Positions 52,368 through 63,334 are shown, numbered from the stretch's first letter. The stretch: 64,000 nucleotides of DNA from Akanthomyces muscarius (GCF_028009165.1 NC_079246.1:3410001-3474000); one strand, 5' to 3'. Program-made: numbers and translations. Notes: generated from the letters alone by a model not told the origin.

Positions 52368-55300
52368 ATGCGGCCTGTCAATGGCTCGGCCGTCTTGGCA
52401 GCATTGGCTTTTGCCTCTCTGTCTACAGCTTTGACAGAGAGCTATTCCGGAGACTACCCTGACAATTGTCCTGGGCTGTGCGAAAGGCTAGGCCCCGACC
52501 CTAGCAAATGGACACAATTGCATCGCCTGGACGAGCTGTCCAGCTGCAACCAGAGCGTCATCTTTGACCTCAACGTTCACAACTCGGTGGACGACCCCAA
52601 CACTGTTCTCACTATTCGCGCCTGTGTGTCCACTGGCAATGAGAGCTACGATGCTCACTCCAAGGTTCTTGCGAGGGATGATTCTACGTCACAAGACTCC
52701 TCAGTTCAAGAGTCTCTCGTAATCTCGCAAGGATGTGGAGCCAAGACAGTCACCTCGTCTCTCGCTCCATCGGTCGGAGGCAAGCTCACCATGAACTCAG
52801 GAAAGACTCCCAAGGCAGGTGATATTTCAGATGCCACGCAACAACTGACGAGCTTTATGAAAAAGGGTTCTCAGTGTGGAAGGACAATATTGTTCGCCAA
52901 GTCTGGTTCTGCCATCGTCGGTATGCACTCGGGAGCAGACGTTGCCAAAAGCTCGGCGCCCGGATTGCTGGACGCATTCAGCAAGCAAATTGAGCAAGGC
53001 GGCTCGTCACTGCAGATTTGCTCGTCAAAAGCCGCCCCGTCGACCTTTGGTGTCATTGCGACTCATTTTGAAGATCTTGCGGCAGCTCAAGCCGCTGTCA
53101 AGAGCTGGAACGATGGCGACTGTCTCGACGGCGCCAGTGCGGCCTCCACGATGAGTGTCGACATGCTTGTCTCTCTTGCAAGTGGAAACGCCACCGCCGA
53201 ATCAAACACCACGATGAGCTCCAACAGCACCATTGTTCGAAGAACCCTTGACGTGCTGCCAAGGGCGGAATGCAAGACTGAGCAGTGCCGAGGTGTCGGC
53301 GATGGCTGCCCCGCCATTGCTGGCCGTTGTGGCATTTCCGTCAAAGATCTCCAGAAATACAACGGCGGCGCTGATGACTTCTGCAATAAGCTCATGCCCA
53401 AACAGCATGTGTGCTGCGGCCCAGGCACTCTCCCCGATTTCAAGCCCAAACCACAGCCGGACGGAACATGCTTCACTTACAAGATCAACCCTGGTGACAC
53501 CTGCTACGCCATTGCAGACGGCAACTATCTCAAGCAAGACGATATCGACGGTTTCAACAAGAAAACCTGGGGCTGGGTTGGCTGCGGCAATCTTCAGCTC
53601 GGTCAGCTTATTTGCCTAAGCAGTGGCGACCCGCCCATGCCTGCGCCCGTCGAAGGCAATGCATGCGGTCCCCAGGTGCCCGGAACCAAGAAGCCACCAA
53701 AGGGCACCGACTTGTCCGACTTGAATCCATGCCCGCTAAACGCGTGCTGCGATGTATGGGGCTTCTGCGGCACTACTGATGACTTCTGCACGAAGACTCC
53801 AGCTGATACCGGCGCCCCTGGCACCGCGAAGCCCAACACCAATGGCTGCATATCCAACTGCGGTAGAAAACTCGTCAACAACGACAAGGCCCCTGCTTCT
53901 TACATGAAAGTTGGTTATTACGAGGCCTTTGGTATGAAACGCGACTGCATGAACATGGAGGTTACCAGTATCGACGGAGACGAATACTCACACATCCACT
54001 TTGCCTTTGCGACCGTCACGACGTCCTGGGGTGTCGACATCTCTGACTCCAAGGAGCAATTCGACAAGTTTGTCAAAATAGATGGCAAGTTCAAAAAGAT
54101 TCTGTCGTTTGGCGGATGGGACTTTTCGACGAAACCCGAGACTTATCAACGCTTCCGAGATGCCACGAAGCCTGAGAACCGAGGCCCATTTATTGACAAC
54201 CTGATCAGCTTTTTGGGCAAGAATGCTATTGATGGTCTTGACTTTGACTGGGAGTATCCTGGAGCCCCAGACATCCCCGACGTGCCGCCTGGTGGAAGTG
54301 ACGAGGGCAAAAACTACCTAGAGTTTCTGAAAGCCCTCAAGGCCAAGATGCCGAGCGGCAAGTCTGTTTCCATTGCACTGCCGGCGTCTTACTGGTACTT
54401 GAAGCAATACCCTGTCGACAAGATGGGAGACGTTGTCGACTACTTCATCTACATGACGTATGATTTGCACGGACAGTGGGACGTCGGCAACAAGCACGCT
54501 ATTCCCGGCTGCGAGGGTGGGAATTGTCTTCGGTCGCACATCAACAAAACCGAAACAATGGATTCGCTCATAATGATCACCAAGGCTGGTGTAGAAGCGC
54601 GCAAAGTGGTCGTGGGAGTAAGCAGCTATGGCAGAAGTTTCCGCATGCAGGATCCCTCGTGCTCAGGCCCCATGTGCAAGTACACGGGGACGCGGAACCA
54701 ATCGGAGGCATACAAGGGAGAATGCACACAAACATCGGGCTACATTTCCAACGCAGAAATGAACGAGATCATCGAGTATGGTGGATATTCTACCGTCAAG
54801 TCCTCTTACGACAAAGCCTCCGACTCCAACATTCTGATGTACGGAGACGGCAAAGCGGTTGACTGGGTGGCGTACATGGACGACGACGTCAAAAAGTCGC
54901 GCCAGGACTGGCTCAAAGGTCTCAATTTTGCCGGCACCTCGGACTGGGCGGTCGATCTCAATGAGTACACCATCGACGTTGGCAGCGATTCGGGCTTCAA
55001 AGACTTTGCTCTCAGTGATCTGGACGACATTGAATGCAGCGGGGACTTGAACCCGGGCAACATGGGAGATCTTGTGGACAAGGCCGACAAGCTTCCTGCG
55101 CGCTGCACCGCCATGTTTGCACTCGATATTCTGTACGGCACGTTGGAAGATGCCCTCCAGCTGTTCGACGTCAACTCGAATGGCTATGACGACAAGTTTG
55201 GCTATTACGAGGAGTGGGTCAAGGAAGGCATCAACAGCAAGCTGGATACATTCATGGACTTTCGAAAGGACATCAAAGACGCCAAGGGAGTCAAGTATTG

Positions 55301-56240
55301 CGACTGCAAGTACGAGTACGGCAATCAGAAGGGCCAGTCATCGTGTGCCGGCATGCCACACTTCTGGGACGCCAACTACTACTCGTACACGGTCGAGTAC
55401 ATCATCAAAGACGAAAAGGGCTTCTACGACGCCCTGTCAACCGAGACGGGCATCGACAAGGACTGGATCAGCTGGGAAACAACGACAGATCGGTCTTTCT
55501 GTGCGGATCCTGGCGACGTGCCGCTTCGACCCGGTGGCGGCGGCGTCAGCCCGCCCTGCCGACACCTCACCCACACGCTCGTCAACTACCCGCGCAAGGG
55601 CCCCGACTCCAAGATCAAGGTCGGCAACCCCAAGAAGATGATTGAGGCATCGATGCCCAACATCACGGCGCTGCAGGACTCGCTGCTGTCCAGCTACGCG
55701 TCCCTGTCGTTTGGCGTCTACGGCGACGACGCGGCCAACGCGTCCGACACGGACCCGGTCGTCGCGTACGCCATGCCCGTGTTCCAGCTGCAGACAGCCA
55801 TTGAGAGCATGAAGGACATCAAGGACATTGGCGAAAAGGCGCGCGAGGAGAAGAAGAAGAAGCTCATCATGACCATTCTCACGTTTGTCTTCATGGCCAT
55901 TCCCTTTGTCGGCGAGGCGCTGGGGCCCATCATCGGCAGCGCGGCGGCGATTGCGCGCATCGCACTCATCATTTCGGAGGTGGGCAACGCGGCCCTCACC
56001 GTGGCGGACATTGTAGAAGATCCGGCCTCGGCGCCCTTTGCCATCCTGGGGCTGATTGCTGGCGTGGGCGGCGGCACGAGCAAGGTGACCAAGGAGGAGG
56101 CGCTGGAAAAGGCGTCGTCGGCAAGGGGACTGATGAAGGCGGATGACCTGGCCAAGTTTCCGGCCAGGTTTAAGGAGCTGGATGGGTTTGTGCAGAAGAT
56201 TGTGCAAAAGGCAAAGTCGCCGTCGTGCAGTATTAAATAG
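52368..56240 (+). CDS. LysM/chitin-binding GH18 chitinase, subgroup C (killer-toxin-like)
   Basis: Very large extracellular chitinase, 1290 residues, single exon. Signal peptide MRPVNGSAVLAALAFASLSTALT. Domains in order: N-terminal region of about 280 residues with scattered cysteines; a LysM-like unit (CRGVGDGCPAIAGRCGISVKDL, about 307-350); a second, clearer LysM (CFTYKINPGDTCYAIADGNY, 368-418); a hevein-type chitin-binding module with CxxxxCC...CG (about 434-480). The GH18 barrel (about 510-850) follows, with LSFGGWDFS and catalytic DGLDFDWE (D622, D625, D627, E629). The C-terminal 400 residues include CDCKYEYGNQKGQSSC and a hydrophobic segment LIMTILTFVFMAIPFVGEAL (about 1165-1185). This layout is that of fungal subgroup C chitinases, related to the alpha subunit of Kluyveromyces zymocin. 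All catalytic acids are intact. In other fungi such genes help in mycoparasitism or self/non-self wall interactions; here that is inference. Confidence 0.93.
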   Translation: MRPVNGSAVLAALAFASLSTALTESYSGDYPDNCPGLCERLGPDPSKWTQLHRLDELSSCNQSVIFDLNVHNSVDDPNTVLTIRACVSTGNESYDAHSKVLARDDSTSQDSSVQESLVISQGCGAKTVTSSLAPSVGGKLTMNSGKTPKAGDISDATQQLTSFMKKGSQCGRTILFAKSGSAIVGMHSGADVAKSSAPGLLDAFSKQIEQGGSSLQICSSKAAPSTFGVIATHFEDLAAAQAAVKSWNDGDCLDGASAASTMSVDMLVSLASGNATAESNTTMSSNSTIVRRTLDVLPRAECKTEQCRGVGDGCPAIAGRCGISVKDLQKYNGGADDFCNKLMPKQHVCCGPGTLPDFKPKPQPDGTCFTYKINPGDTCYAIADGNYLKQDDIDGFNKKTWGWVGCGNLQLGQLICLSSGDPPMPAPVEGNACGPQVPGTKKPPKGTDLSDLNPCPLNACCDVWGFCGTTDDFCTKTPADTGAPGTAKPNTNGCISNCGRKLVNNDKAPASYMKVGYYEAFGMKRDCMNMEVTSIDGDEYSHIHFAFATVTTSWGVDISDSKEQFDKFVKIDGKFKKILSFGGWDFSTKPETYQRFRDATKPENRGPFIDNLISFLGKNAIDGLDFDWEYPGAPDIPDVPPGGSDEGKNYLEFLKALKAKMPSGKSVSIALPASYWYLKQYPVDKMGDVVDYFIYMTYDLHGQWDVGNKHAIPGCEGGNCLRSHINKTETMDSLIMITKAGVEARKVVVGVSSYGRSFRMQDPSCSGPMCKYTGTRNQSEAYKGECTQTSGYISNAEMNEIIEYGGYSTVKSSYDKASDSNILMYGDGKAVDWVAYMDDDVKKSRQDWLKGLNFAGTSDWAVDLNEYTIDVGSDSGFKDFALSDLDDIECSGDLNPGNMGDLVDKADKLPARCTAMFALDILYGTLEDALQLFDVNSNGYDDKFGYYEEWVKEGINSKLDTFMDFRKDIKDAKGVKYCDCKYEYGNQKGQSSCAGMPHFWDANYYSYTVEYIIKDEKGFYDALSTETGIDKDWISWETTTDRSFCADPGDVPLRPGGGGVSPPCRHLTHTLVNYPRKGPDSKIKVGNPKKMIEASMPNITALQDSLLSSYASLSFGVYGDDAANASDTDPVVAYAMPVFQLQTAIESMKDIKDIGEKAREEKKKKLIMTILTFVFMAIPFVGEALGPIIGSAAAIARIALIISEVGNAALTVADIVEDPASAPFAILGLIAGVGGGTSKVTKEEALEKASSARGLMKADDLAKFPARFKELDGFVQKIVQKAKSPSCSIK

Positions 56241-56727
56241 GGTTAGGGTCTTGGATCCAATTGTCGCGAACTAGACAAGCCCGTCGACAGCATACATTGT
56301 TTCTCTATACAGAGTAGTTGCTATCATACAGATTTTGGAGTTTTAAATTATTGTTGTTTCTGCATGTATATTAATAGCCGGTCGGGCATGTCATACACAT
56401 GATCAAGTACAAGTGCTGAAGGCGTACAACTTTGGTGGTCGACGATGCACTTTGGCGAGTTCCAATCTCCACACCAGACACAACGAGGTTGTCTGCAGAT
56501 ATTTAGCGTAGGGCACGACATCACAAATAGTATCATTCCAAGCATATTCTGCCTTTTGGCGCTTTTGCACGATGATGTCCTGTCTGGAGCAAAGCTTCCG
56601 AGGCATCGGCAAACGGCCTTCTCCGCTCCATATATGTCATGATGAGACACCGATGACGATGCCACGTTACTGTAACTTAAATACACGACGACTCCCGTCG
56701 GCCCATGCAACGGCGCCAACCATACCA
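56241..56727. other. Intergenic region
   Basis: 487 bp; chitinase 3' flank and promoter of the next gene. No gene seen. Confidence 0.5.
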
Positions 56728-57267
56728 ATGATCTTACAATTTAAAAGCCTTCGCCTTATTCGAAGTACATTTGCGACAAGACAATTTCAATATTCTCAAC
56801 AGCGGAGCATAACAAAAAGTCCCACGATGGCATCTAACAAAGGTATGCTCGCCTTTGGTGGCAACGGCGGCACCGAACGCATTTGTGGCGCGCAAGTCAA
56901 TGGTTCCCGTGACAATTTTGATTCTGCGATCCCTTGTCAAGAAAATGTTTCAATTTCATTTCTTCATTCACTGACGCAATGCGTAATAGAGGACATGGAG
57001 CAAGTGCGAAACGCATCTGCCGAGAATGAGCACAAAAAGAAGGAGAACACAGGAAGCATCACTACTTCCACCAACCACACCGACGACAGCGGTTTCACGC
57101 ACCCTCAGCATGACAACAGCGCAGGCAAAAAGCCCGAGGCCGACTCCGCCAGTGGTGTTACTACGGCCGCCAACCGCACGACCGATAGTGGCTTCACCTC
57201 GCCTGGGGATGACATGAGAAAGACTCGCAGCAGCATTAAACAAGACTCTAAAAACTCGAATATATAA
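56728..57267 (+). CDS. Small protein with mitochondrial-type presequence and DSGFT repeats
   Basis: Hypothetical protein. ATG 56728 opens MILQFKSLRLIRSTFATRQF, basic and free of acidic residues, like a mitochondrial presequence; ATG 56827 (MASNK) is a shorter alternative. A probable intron 56843-56989 (GTATGC..., CACTGACG branch, TAATAG; 147 bp) is a multiple of three without stops, so intron retention would also keep frame. The spliced product has 130 residues. The C-terminal part is hydrophilic and carries an imperfect repeat, NHTDDSGFTHP and NRTTDSGFTSP, 32 residues apart. No known domain. Confidence 0.55.
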   Translation: MILQFKSLRLIRSTFATRQFQYSQQRSITKSPTMASNKGMLAFGGNGGTERICGAQVNGSRDNFDSAIPCQENVSISFLHSLTQCVIEDMEQVRNASAENEHKKKENTGSITTSTNHTDDSGFTHPQHDNSAGKKPEADSASGVTTAANRTTDSGFTSPGDDMRKTRSSIKQDSKNSNI

Positions 57268-57863
57268 GTTATCTTTCCTCTCTCTTACAGCGATACGCAG
57301 GTAATGCTGCTGTCATGTGTTGGCCAGCAACAGATTCGGTGAAGTGCACCAGGTAGCGTGCGCTGGGCGATGCACAGGAGCCATGTGCGCAATTTTCCAG
57401 GCTATACCTCTCGAACGCATGCAATGCAATATGCGACAGTAGAAAATAAACTCGCAGGCTTCGGATCAACTTGTGCACAAATTACTGTCAAGCCATTTCG
57501 TGGTGATTGATTGTGGTTGTTTTTACTACCGTTGCGTAGCGCTCTCGGCGAAGCGCTGTCTGCAGCTGGACAGTACTGTCGCAAGCTAGAATTGGATTGA
57601 GGAGAAATGCTCTTGCTCTTCTTCTGGTGCCCGGGGAATAAATACGGAGCAATTCGCCACGGCCTTTTGCAGTGAAGCATGTCATGCTGCCAGGGCAAGT
57701 GCTCCTCACGACTTGCTGTGATGGAAATGTCCGGCAATGTAGCCAGGCAATGCCAACCACACAACACAATAACCGCAACTCGAAAATCTATGGATACATT
57801 ACAACATTATTAAAAGATATCATCTTCCATATTCAAATCATTTCTCCTCAACGGCGCTCCGAA
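57268..57863. other. Intergenic region
   Basis: 596 bp, AT-rich towards the right; the promoter of the helicase-related gene. No gene seen. Confidence 0.5.
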
Positions 57864-58912
57864 ATGCCTCCGGGCTGTCAAGCGATACGCCCCGCGCCAC
57901 CGAGCCGGACCCTACCCACGTCCTTGACACGATGGGAAAGCTCATTTCCTCTCGACCGCCGATGGTATCGCGCGATTCTAGAAGCGCACGTCTCCGGCTG
58001 CTCCTCCAACATGCTCGACATTGCCGTCCTGTGCAGCGCGAGGAGATCCATCCTCGCCGGCCCTCTCGACATCAGAGCTCGCAACTGCGCCATTGCCAGC
58101 TACGGGTATGCGGTCGCTGACTCGGACCACGTTTTACTGATACATCTGCTGCGAATGTACACCCTCGTGCGAGACAGCTTCCTGCGGGAGGGGAAGCTTG
58201 AGGAGCTGGGGGCATGGTGTCGCCGTTGCGGTCTAGACCGGGCCGCGTCGGAAGTGGCAGCGCAGGAAGTGACGAGACTCACGTCGTGGCTGGTCAAGCA
58301 TCCTGGCATGGCGCTGCAGTATACCCCGCAGAATAGCTCAAAGCCGATTCTCCTTGCGCTCGTTAAAGTCTTTTACACACATCTGGCCATCGGATGTCCG
58401 CAAGCCTACTATGGCCGCGACTCCAGATGGGAAACGGTGCCCAACCGCGAGATTGCGCGCATTACACCAGCCAGCGCGGTCTACAGACTCGCGCCGCAGT
58501 GGGTACTCTACAATTCCATAAAGCACTGTCTCGGCTGGAGCGAAATGCATATTGTGTCTACCGTGTATCCGGAGTGGCTCCTTGTATGTGGTTTTTGCCG
58601 CGTGGACAGGAGAGGCTGTCGAGCTGACTGTGTTCCCAAAACTTTTAGGATCTGCCGTTCTTTCGCGGCCTCAATGTCCTGGGAACAACACCTAACATGT
58701 CAAGAGGAGGTTTTGCACAGCGCCATGTTCGGGATTCTCTGGCCGCGGCGGCGCATAGACAGTGGCTCGCGGCGGAGAGACAGCGACTGATGGAGGAGGA
58801 ACGGCGGCGAGATCGACGCCGACTCGCAGAGCAAGAGAGAGCGACTGAAAGCTACCAAGCGCGATTGATGGCGATTGATCGGTATTGGGCTCGCTTTCGG
58901 CTCTCGTTTTAA
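57864..58912 (+). CDS. DEAH-helicase C-terminal-half protein (HA2/OB only)
   Basis: Exons 57864-58583 and 58649-58912, intron 65 bp (GTATGT, AGCTGACTG, TTTTAG); 327 residues. It resembles the part of Prp43/DHX-type RNA helicases behind the motor. FPLDRRWYRAILEAHVSGCS and LDIAVLCSARRSILAGP correspond to the helicase-associated (HA2/ratchet) start. YAVADSDHVLLIHLLRMY stands for the usual GDHLTLLNVY. LAPQWVLYNSIKHC...VSTVYPEWLLDLPFF is the OB-fold WVVYxE...EPxWL signature. The two RecA domains, with Walker A and DEAH motifs, are absent and no upstream frame supplies them. The C-terminus is an Arg/Glu coiled coil (ERQRLMEEERRRDRRRLAEQER). It cannot be an active helicase alone; it may bind RNA or a G-patch partner, or be a relic. 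Confidence 0.75.
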
Positions 58913-59236
58913 TTTTTCCATCTACCGTATTTTTGGTAACAGCGTATAGAATAGTGTCTTAGAGTACAGAGCAGCGAACTTCTAGCGAAACTTAAAACAT
59001 CTACTTGGGCACTACCAGTTGCTCTGTTGAATTTTTGTTGTTTTACTATTATTTTGCCATCTTTTGATTTTCTGTTATTTCTGCAGTTTCTTTTTTTGTT
59101 CATTTTTCATTAATTCTTTAATTCCCCACCATCTCTCTCATGTTCTATTATCTCCTTCAGGCGCGAGACCCGCGTTTGCAGCCAACATCTCACCTTCCTC
59201 ACGCATCACCATCGGCAAACGCGCAACGCCGACACC

Positions 59237-60334
59237 ATGGCTCGCCATCTAGCAACAAACAACCACGGCACGCAAACTCGGAGTAAGATCCTCGGCAAAC
59301 TCGTAGCGATGCCCGCCCTCCCGGCCGTACCCAACATGGACGATTTCGAGGCCGAGTACGACAGTTACCGGGCGCAGGTCTCCGTCTGGCGTAAAAAGAA
59401 GTGCCTGCTGGTTCTGGCCGGCATGGGTTCCAAGACAGAGCCAGTCGCGTTTGAGAAAGCCTGTCGTGCCCAGTTCTCGCACCCGTATGCTGCCAAGTTT
59501 CTGTGGATGCTGAACAAGAAGGCGAAGCGAAAACACCAAGGAAAGGTCGCTGTCGGCTTTGATGATCCATCCCAGCGCGAAGCGGCGGTACCAGACTTGT
59601 TGCGCTGGACTTGGAAAAACCATCAGATCCAGATCGAAGGCATGAGCTACAAAAAGGTGAGAGCATTGCCGACAGTCGAGCCGTCAGCTAAATCACGTTG
59701 GTAGTACCTGAATGGTCTCCCCGCCGGGCAAGCTGCTCCGAAGAAGTCGACTCAAAATCGACCGTTGCCGTCTACCCAACAGAACACTTTCCAGCCTCTC
59801 AAAGAGCCCCAGGCTCATCGAATCGTGCCTCAAAATACTGCTGCCACTGTTGCCACTGCTGCGCCCTTCTCGGCTAGTGTTGCTCCTCCGAAGCAAGCAG
59901 GAGATCCCTCTCCCACTACCAACATCCAACCCAAAACTCGTGCTCTACAAATAATGGCAGTCCCCAAATCGCCCTTCGTCATTGACCTGACTGGCGACTC
60001 ATATCTAGAACCCACCTGCTCTGTCCCGAATTGCGTCGTGACGGCTGTCAATGTCCCTTGCGCAGCTGCGGCCGCTGTCCACGAGGCAGCGGGCATTACC
60101 GCCGTGACTGCGGCCGCCGCGCAAACTGCCGTGGATGAGGCCCAGGCGGCTACGTTTCGAGCATTCAATGCTGAAACAAGGGGCGACCTGGTAGCTGCCG
60201 CGGCCGCCAGGGAGGATGCTGCCGCGGCGGACGAGAGAGCCCGGACCGCATATGGGGCGGCGGCAACTGCTGCTCGTCTTGCTGCTGCGTACTCGGGCAG
60301 CATTAGCCTCCGAGGCATTCGCCATCAATATTGA
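59237..60334 (+). CDS. Hypothetical protein with SUMO-interaction-like motif and Ala-rich helix
   Basis: Exons 59237-59656 and 59705-60334, intron 48 bp (GTGAGA, AGCTAAAT branch, TTGGTAG); 349 residues. The N-terminal 140 residues look folded and basic (RAQVSVWRKKKCLLVLAG, FLWMLNKKAKRKHQGK, VPDLLRWTWKNHQIQIEG). A Pro/Gln/Thr-rich linker follows. PFVIDLTGDS (residues about 231-240) matches a canonical SUMO-interacting motif (VIDLT with flanking acid). The remaining 90 residues are an alanine-rich helix with regular acidic and arginine residues. No family recognised. It sits between two helicase-fragment genes in the same orientation. Confidence 0.65.
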
Positions 60335-60927
60335 TCAGTGTTGATTTACAGAAATCAATGAGCATGCAAATCTAGCAATGCTCTGTGCCTCGCCTCTGGT
60401 GGACAGGGTTCACCAGCTTCGCGGGTAGTTATAGGAGATGAATTTCGTTATCAACGATAGCTTTACACAGTCTTGCTTTCTGAGAGCAATGCATTTTCTC
60501 CGGCTAATCTACAATAAAGGAGCGGTCGCAAGGACAGGACTGGTGGGGATGACCTCTTTTACACCATACTTTTGTGCTGGCACCCTATTCCTAGTATTCA
60601 GATTTGACTTTCTAATTCTAAAGTACTTTTCAAATTCTGCATTTTGTCTCTGCTCCGCAAAATGCCTTCTATCTCAGCTGAACAATAAACAGCGTCCTGC
60701 CACACCAGCCTCAGGCAACCTAAGATAGGGCACAGGTACCTCGCTAATGCAGCTGCACCCCGCTTCTCACCCACGGCTCACTTGATTGGCTTCCTACGCA
60801 GAATCCATCCATAATCCGCATTTTCCTGTCCATCCACGCCCCGTCCTGCATCGTCCTGTTAGCACAGTACTTCCTGTTCTAACAGGCACTCCCGTATCAA
60901 CATCACGTATGCCCCGGCACCATCAAC
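60335..60927. other. Intergenic region
   Basis: 593 bp between the SIM-motif protein and the second helicase-like gene; no gene seen. Confidence 0.5.
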
Positions 60928-62768
60928 ATGTCAACACCACAACGCCCTCATGTACGTTTACTGCTACGCCTCTTTGTGCTTGTACTCATCATCCTATTAG
61001 ATTCCGTTTTCTTCCGGCCTTTACCATGTCGCTGAAGGCTTTGCGCCCCCAGACTTTCGCGTCGCTGCCGCAAACACCGTTGCGCATCTGCACAAGACCT
61101 CGTTCCAGGGTCACATTCTGGTTTACGCTCCCGGCGCCGGGGAGATTGATACAATCTGCACAATGGTCAGGAAGGCGACGAAAGGAAAACTCGACGTATT
61201 CCCCTTGTACTCTGCCATGCCGTCGGAGAGCCAGGAGGAAGCGCTGCGTGTCACTAAAGAGCCCAAGTGCATTATCGCCACCAGCCTCGCCATGGCCACG
61301 CCCGTGCGGAATTTCATCTGCTATGTGGTGGATACCGGCCTCTGCAAATAACATGTTTACAATCCGCGCCTGAACATGCACACGTTGGAGACCCGCCTCA
61401 TCTCGCGCCGACTGGCCAGCCGTCGCGAGGGCCTGGCCACAGAGCAGTACACATGTATTCGACTCTACTCGGAATCGGCACTTCTCGCAATGCCCATTTC
61501 AAAAGACTCGGATAAGACCTCGCAGTCAGCCCATGTACGTGTTTTCGACCGGCTGGCGCTGGGGGAGACAGATCTCACTCGGGCCGGGTGGAGTCCGAGA
61601 CTTCACCCTGATGATTTGGCCCGTGTTGCGCAGGACCTCGTGGTATGGTACGAGGAATACTGCTACAACTGCAATACCGCTACCAACTTAAATAACTAAC
61701 AATTTGAACAGGGGTCTCGTGGACGAGCATGGCACTCTGACTGAGCGCGGCAAATGCGTGAGTAGGATTACAATGAAGATGGGCGACCACCCACTTGAGC
61801 CAATCTGGGCCAATGCCATCTACGAAGCGTCAAAACTTGGCTGCATGGACGAGGTCATCACGATTTCAGCCTTGTGCAGCATCCAGAAGAATGTTTTCCA
61901 GGACGTGGCCGGTATGGAAAGAATCGCCAGCATCTCGCGCGCCAAGTTTGCCCACGGACCGTCGGATCACCTCGCACTGCTCAACGCATTCATGCAGTAC
62001 CAGCAGCTCGTCGACCGAGACGAGTCGCACGAACTGTGCAAAGTGTGGTGTCGCTTGCATTTTCTAAATTTCGGTGCGCTACAAGATGCATCTCAGCTGC
62101 GCACCACCATCAAGACGGCCGCCTCTGGGCTTCGACCGGAGGACAATACCAGGACGCAGAGCTCTACACCAGAGACAAACGAGAGCCGCACCGAAGCGAG
62201 CAGTGGAACTATGAAAAGTGAAAGAGGCTTCTGCAGCGAGGATGATTGTTACAGCGCACCCGAAGATCACGTCAATGATGATGATGATCTGGGCGCACAC
62301 GAACAAGAGCCTGACGAGGAGATGATCTCCGCGAAAATGAAGGCCGATCCCGGGAAACACGCCAACATTCTCAAGGCCATCACCCGCGCATTCTCTACGC
62401 AAATCGCCATCTCGCTAGGCTCCGGAGACAAGTACTGCACCGTGGACACCAATGTCACCGCAATGCTGCATGCCAGCTGTGCGCTCGTTGATCTTCAGCC
62501 ACAGTGGGTGGTGTACACGCAGCTCAGCAGGCGATCACGCTTTCAATTCCTAGATATTGTGTCTGTTGTTGATGTGGACTGGTTGCTGGTGCGCATCACA
62601 CACTGTTTTTCTTCTAGGCAGAGCTGACTGAAACTCCAGGACCTGCCGAATTTCCAGCCTGATGCGCTGACGCGCGACAACGGCAAGATTAGACAGGCCG
62701 CTGTCAAGGATGCCCTCGACGCTGCGCGGGTAAAGGCTACGGCCGCACAACTTTCCAGGGCCCTGTGA
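60928..62768 (+). pseudogene. DEAH-helicase-like gene lacking RecA1, broken by in-frame TAA
   Basis: Exons 60928-60951, 61001-61647, 61712-62588, 62640-62768; introns 49-64 bp with good branch sites; 559 codons. The product begins in RecA2 (LYHVAEGFAPPDF, FQGHILVYAPGAGEIDTI, LYSAMPSESQEEALRVTKEP, KCIIATSLAMATPV). It then reads VVDTGLCK, stop, HVYNPRLNM: homology to DEAH proteins continues straight across TAA at 61349-61351, where glutamine (CAA) would be expected. Motif VI (QRxGRxGR) is degenerate (SRRLASRREG). HA2 (VITISALCSIQKNVFQ; HGPSDHLALLNAF) and OB-fold (LQPQWVVYTQLSRR...VDVDWLLDLPNF) parts follow, with a 100-residue acidic insertion. Walker A and DEAH motifs are absent. A reader could instead call two shorter genes split by the stop. 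Confidence 0.7.
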
Positions 62769-63334
62769 ATAATGTTGAGGACTCTTTGTTGCTTTTTACG
62801 GCTACTGCTAGGCTATCGGCTTTTTTTTTTCTTTGTAGTATTTTTTCTGTCGCAGAGGACCACCCTGTTAGAGGTGTCGAGACAAGAACTGGCGGTGCTT
62901 TGGTGTGCAAGGATGACCAGGCTTGAACAAGAACTTTCAAATTTTTCTATACACTTGTCTCGAAAACAGCTTGAATGTCTAGTAAAATAGGTCACCGCAA
63001 TTTTTTCATTTTTTTCCATATCTTCTTTTCATCATGCGTGTTAACTTTTGCCGCACTCTCGCACTGGTGTCGGCGCCCTCCTCAGCCCTGCTCAGATGCA
63101 CCTCACCTTTTCACGCGCATAATTTCAATTTGGAAAACAAAATCTGGACTGTGTGTGAGTCTATCACGTGCTATCCAGCAGAATTTTACATCCGTTCTGC
63201 AGAACTTCAGCCTACACTGGGACTCTTGCACCCACGCCCACACCTGTTTGCTCTCCTCCAGCACGCGTTGAGGAGCAAAGCACCACGCGTCCCCTTTTCA
63301 TCACCCTCAAGAAATCCATTCGAGAATCTTTCCT
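62769..63334. other. Intergenic region
   Basis: 566 bp with T-runs near 62820 and 63000; no gene supported. Confidence 0.5.
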
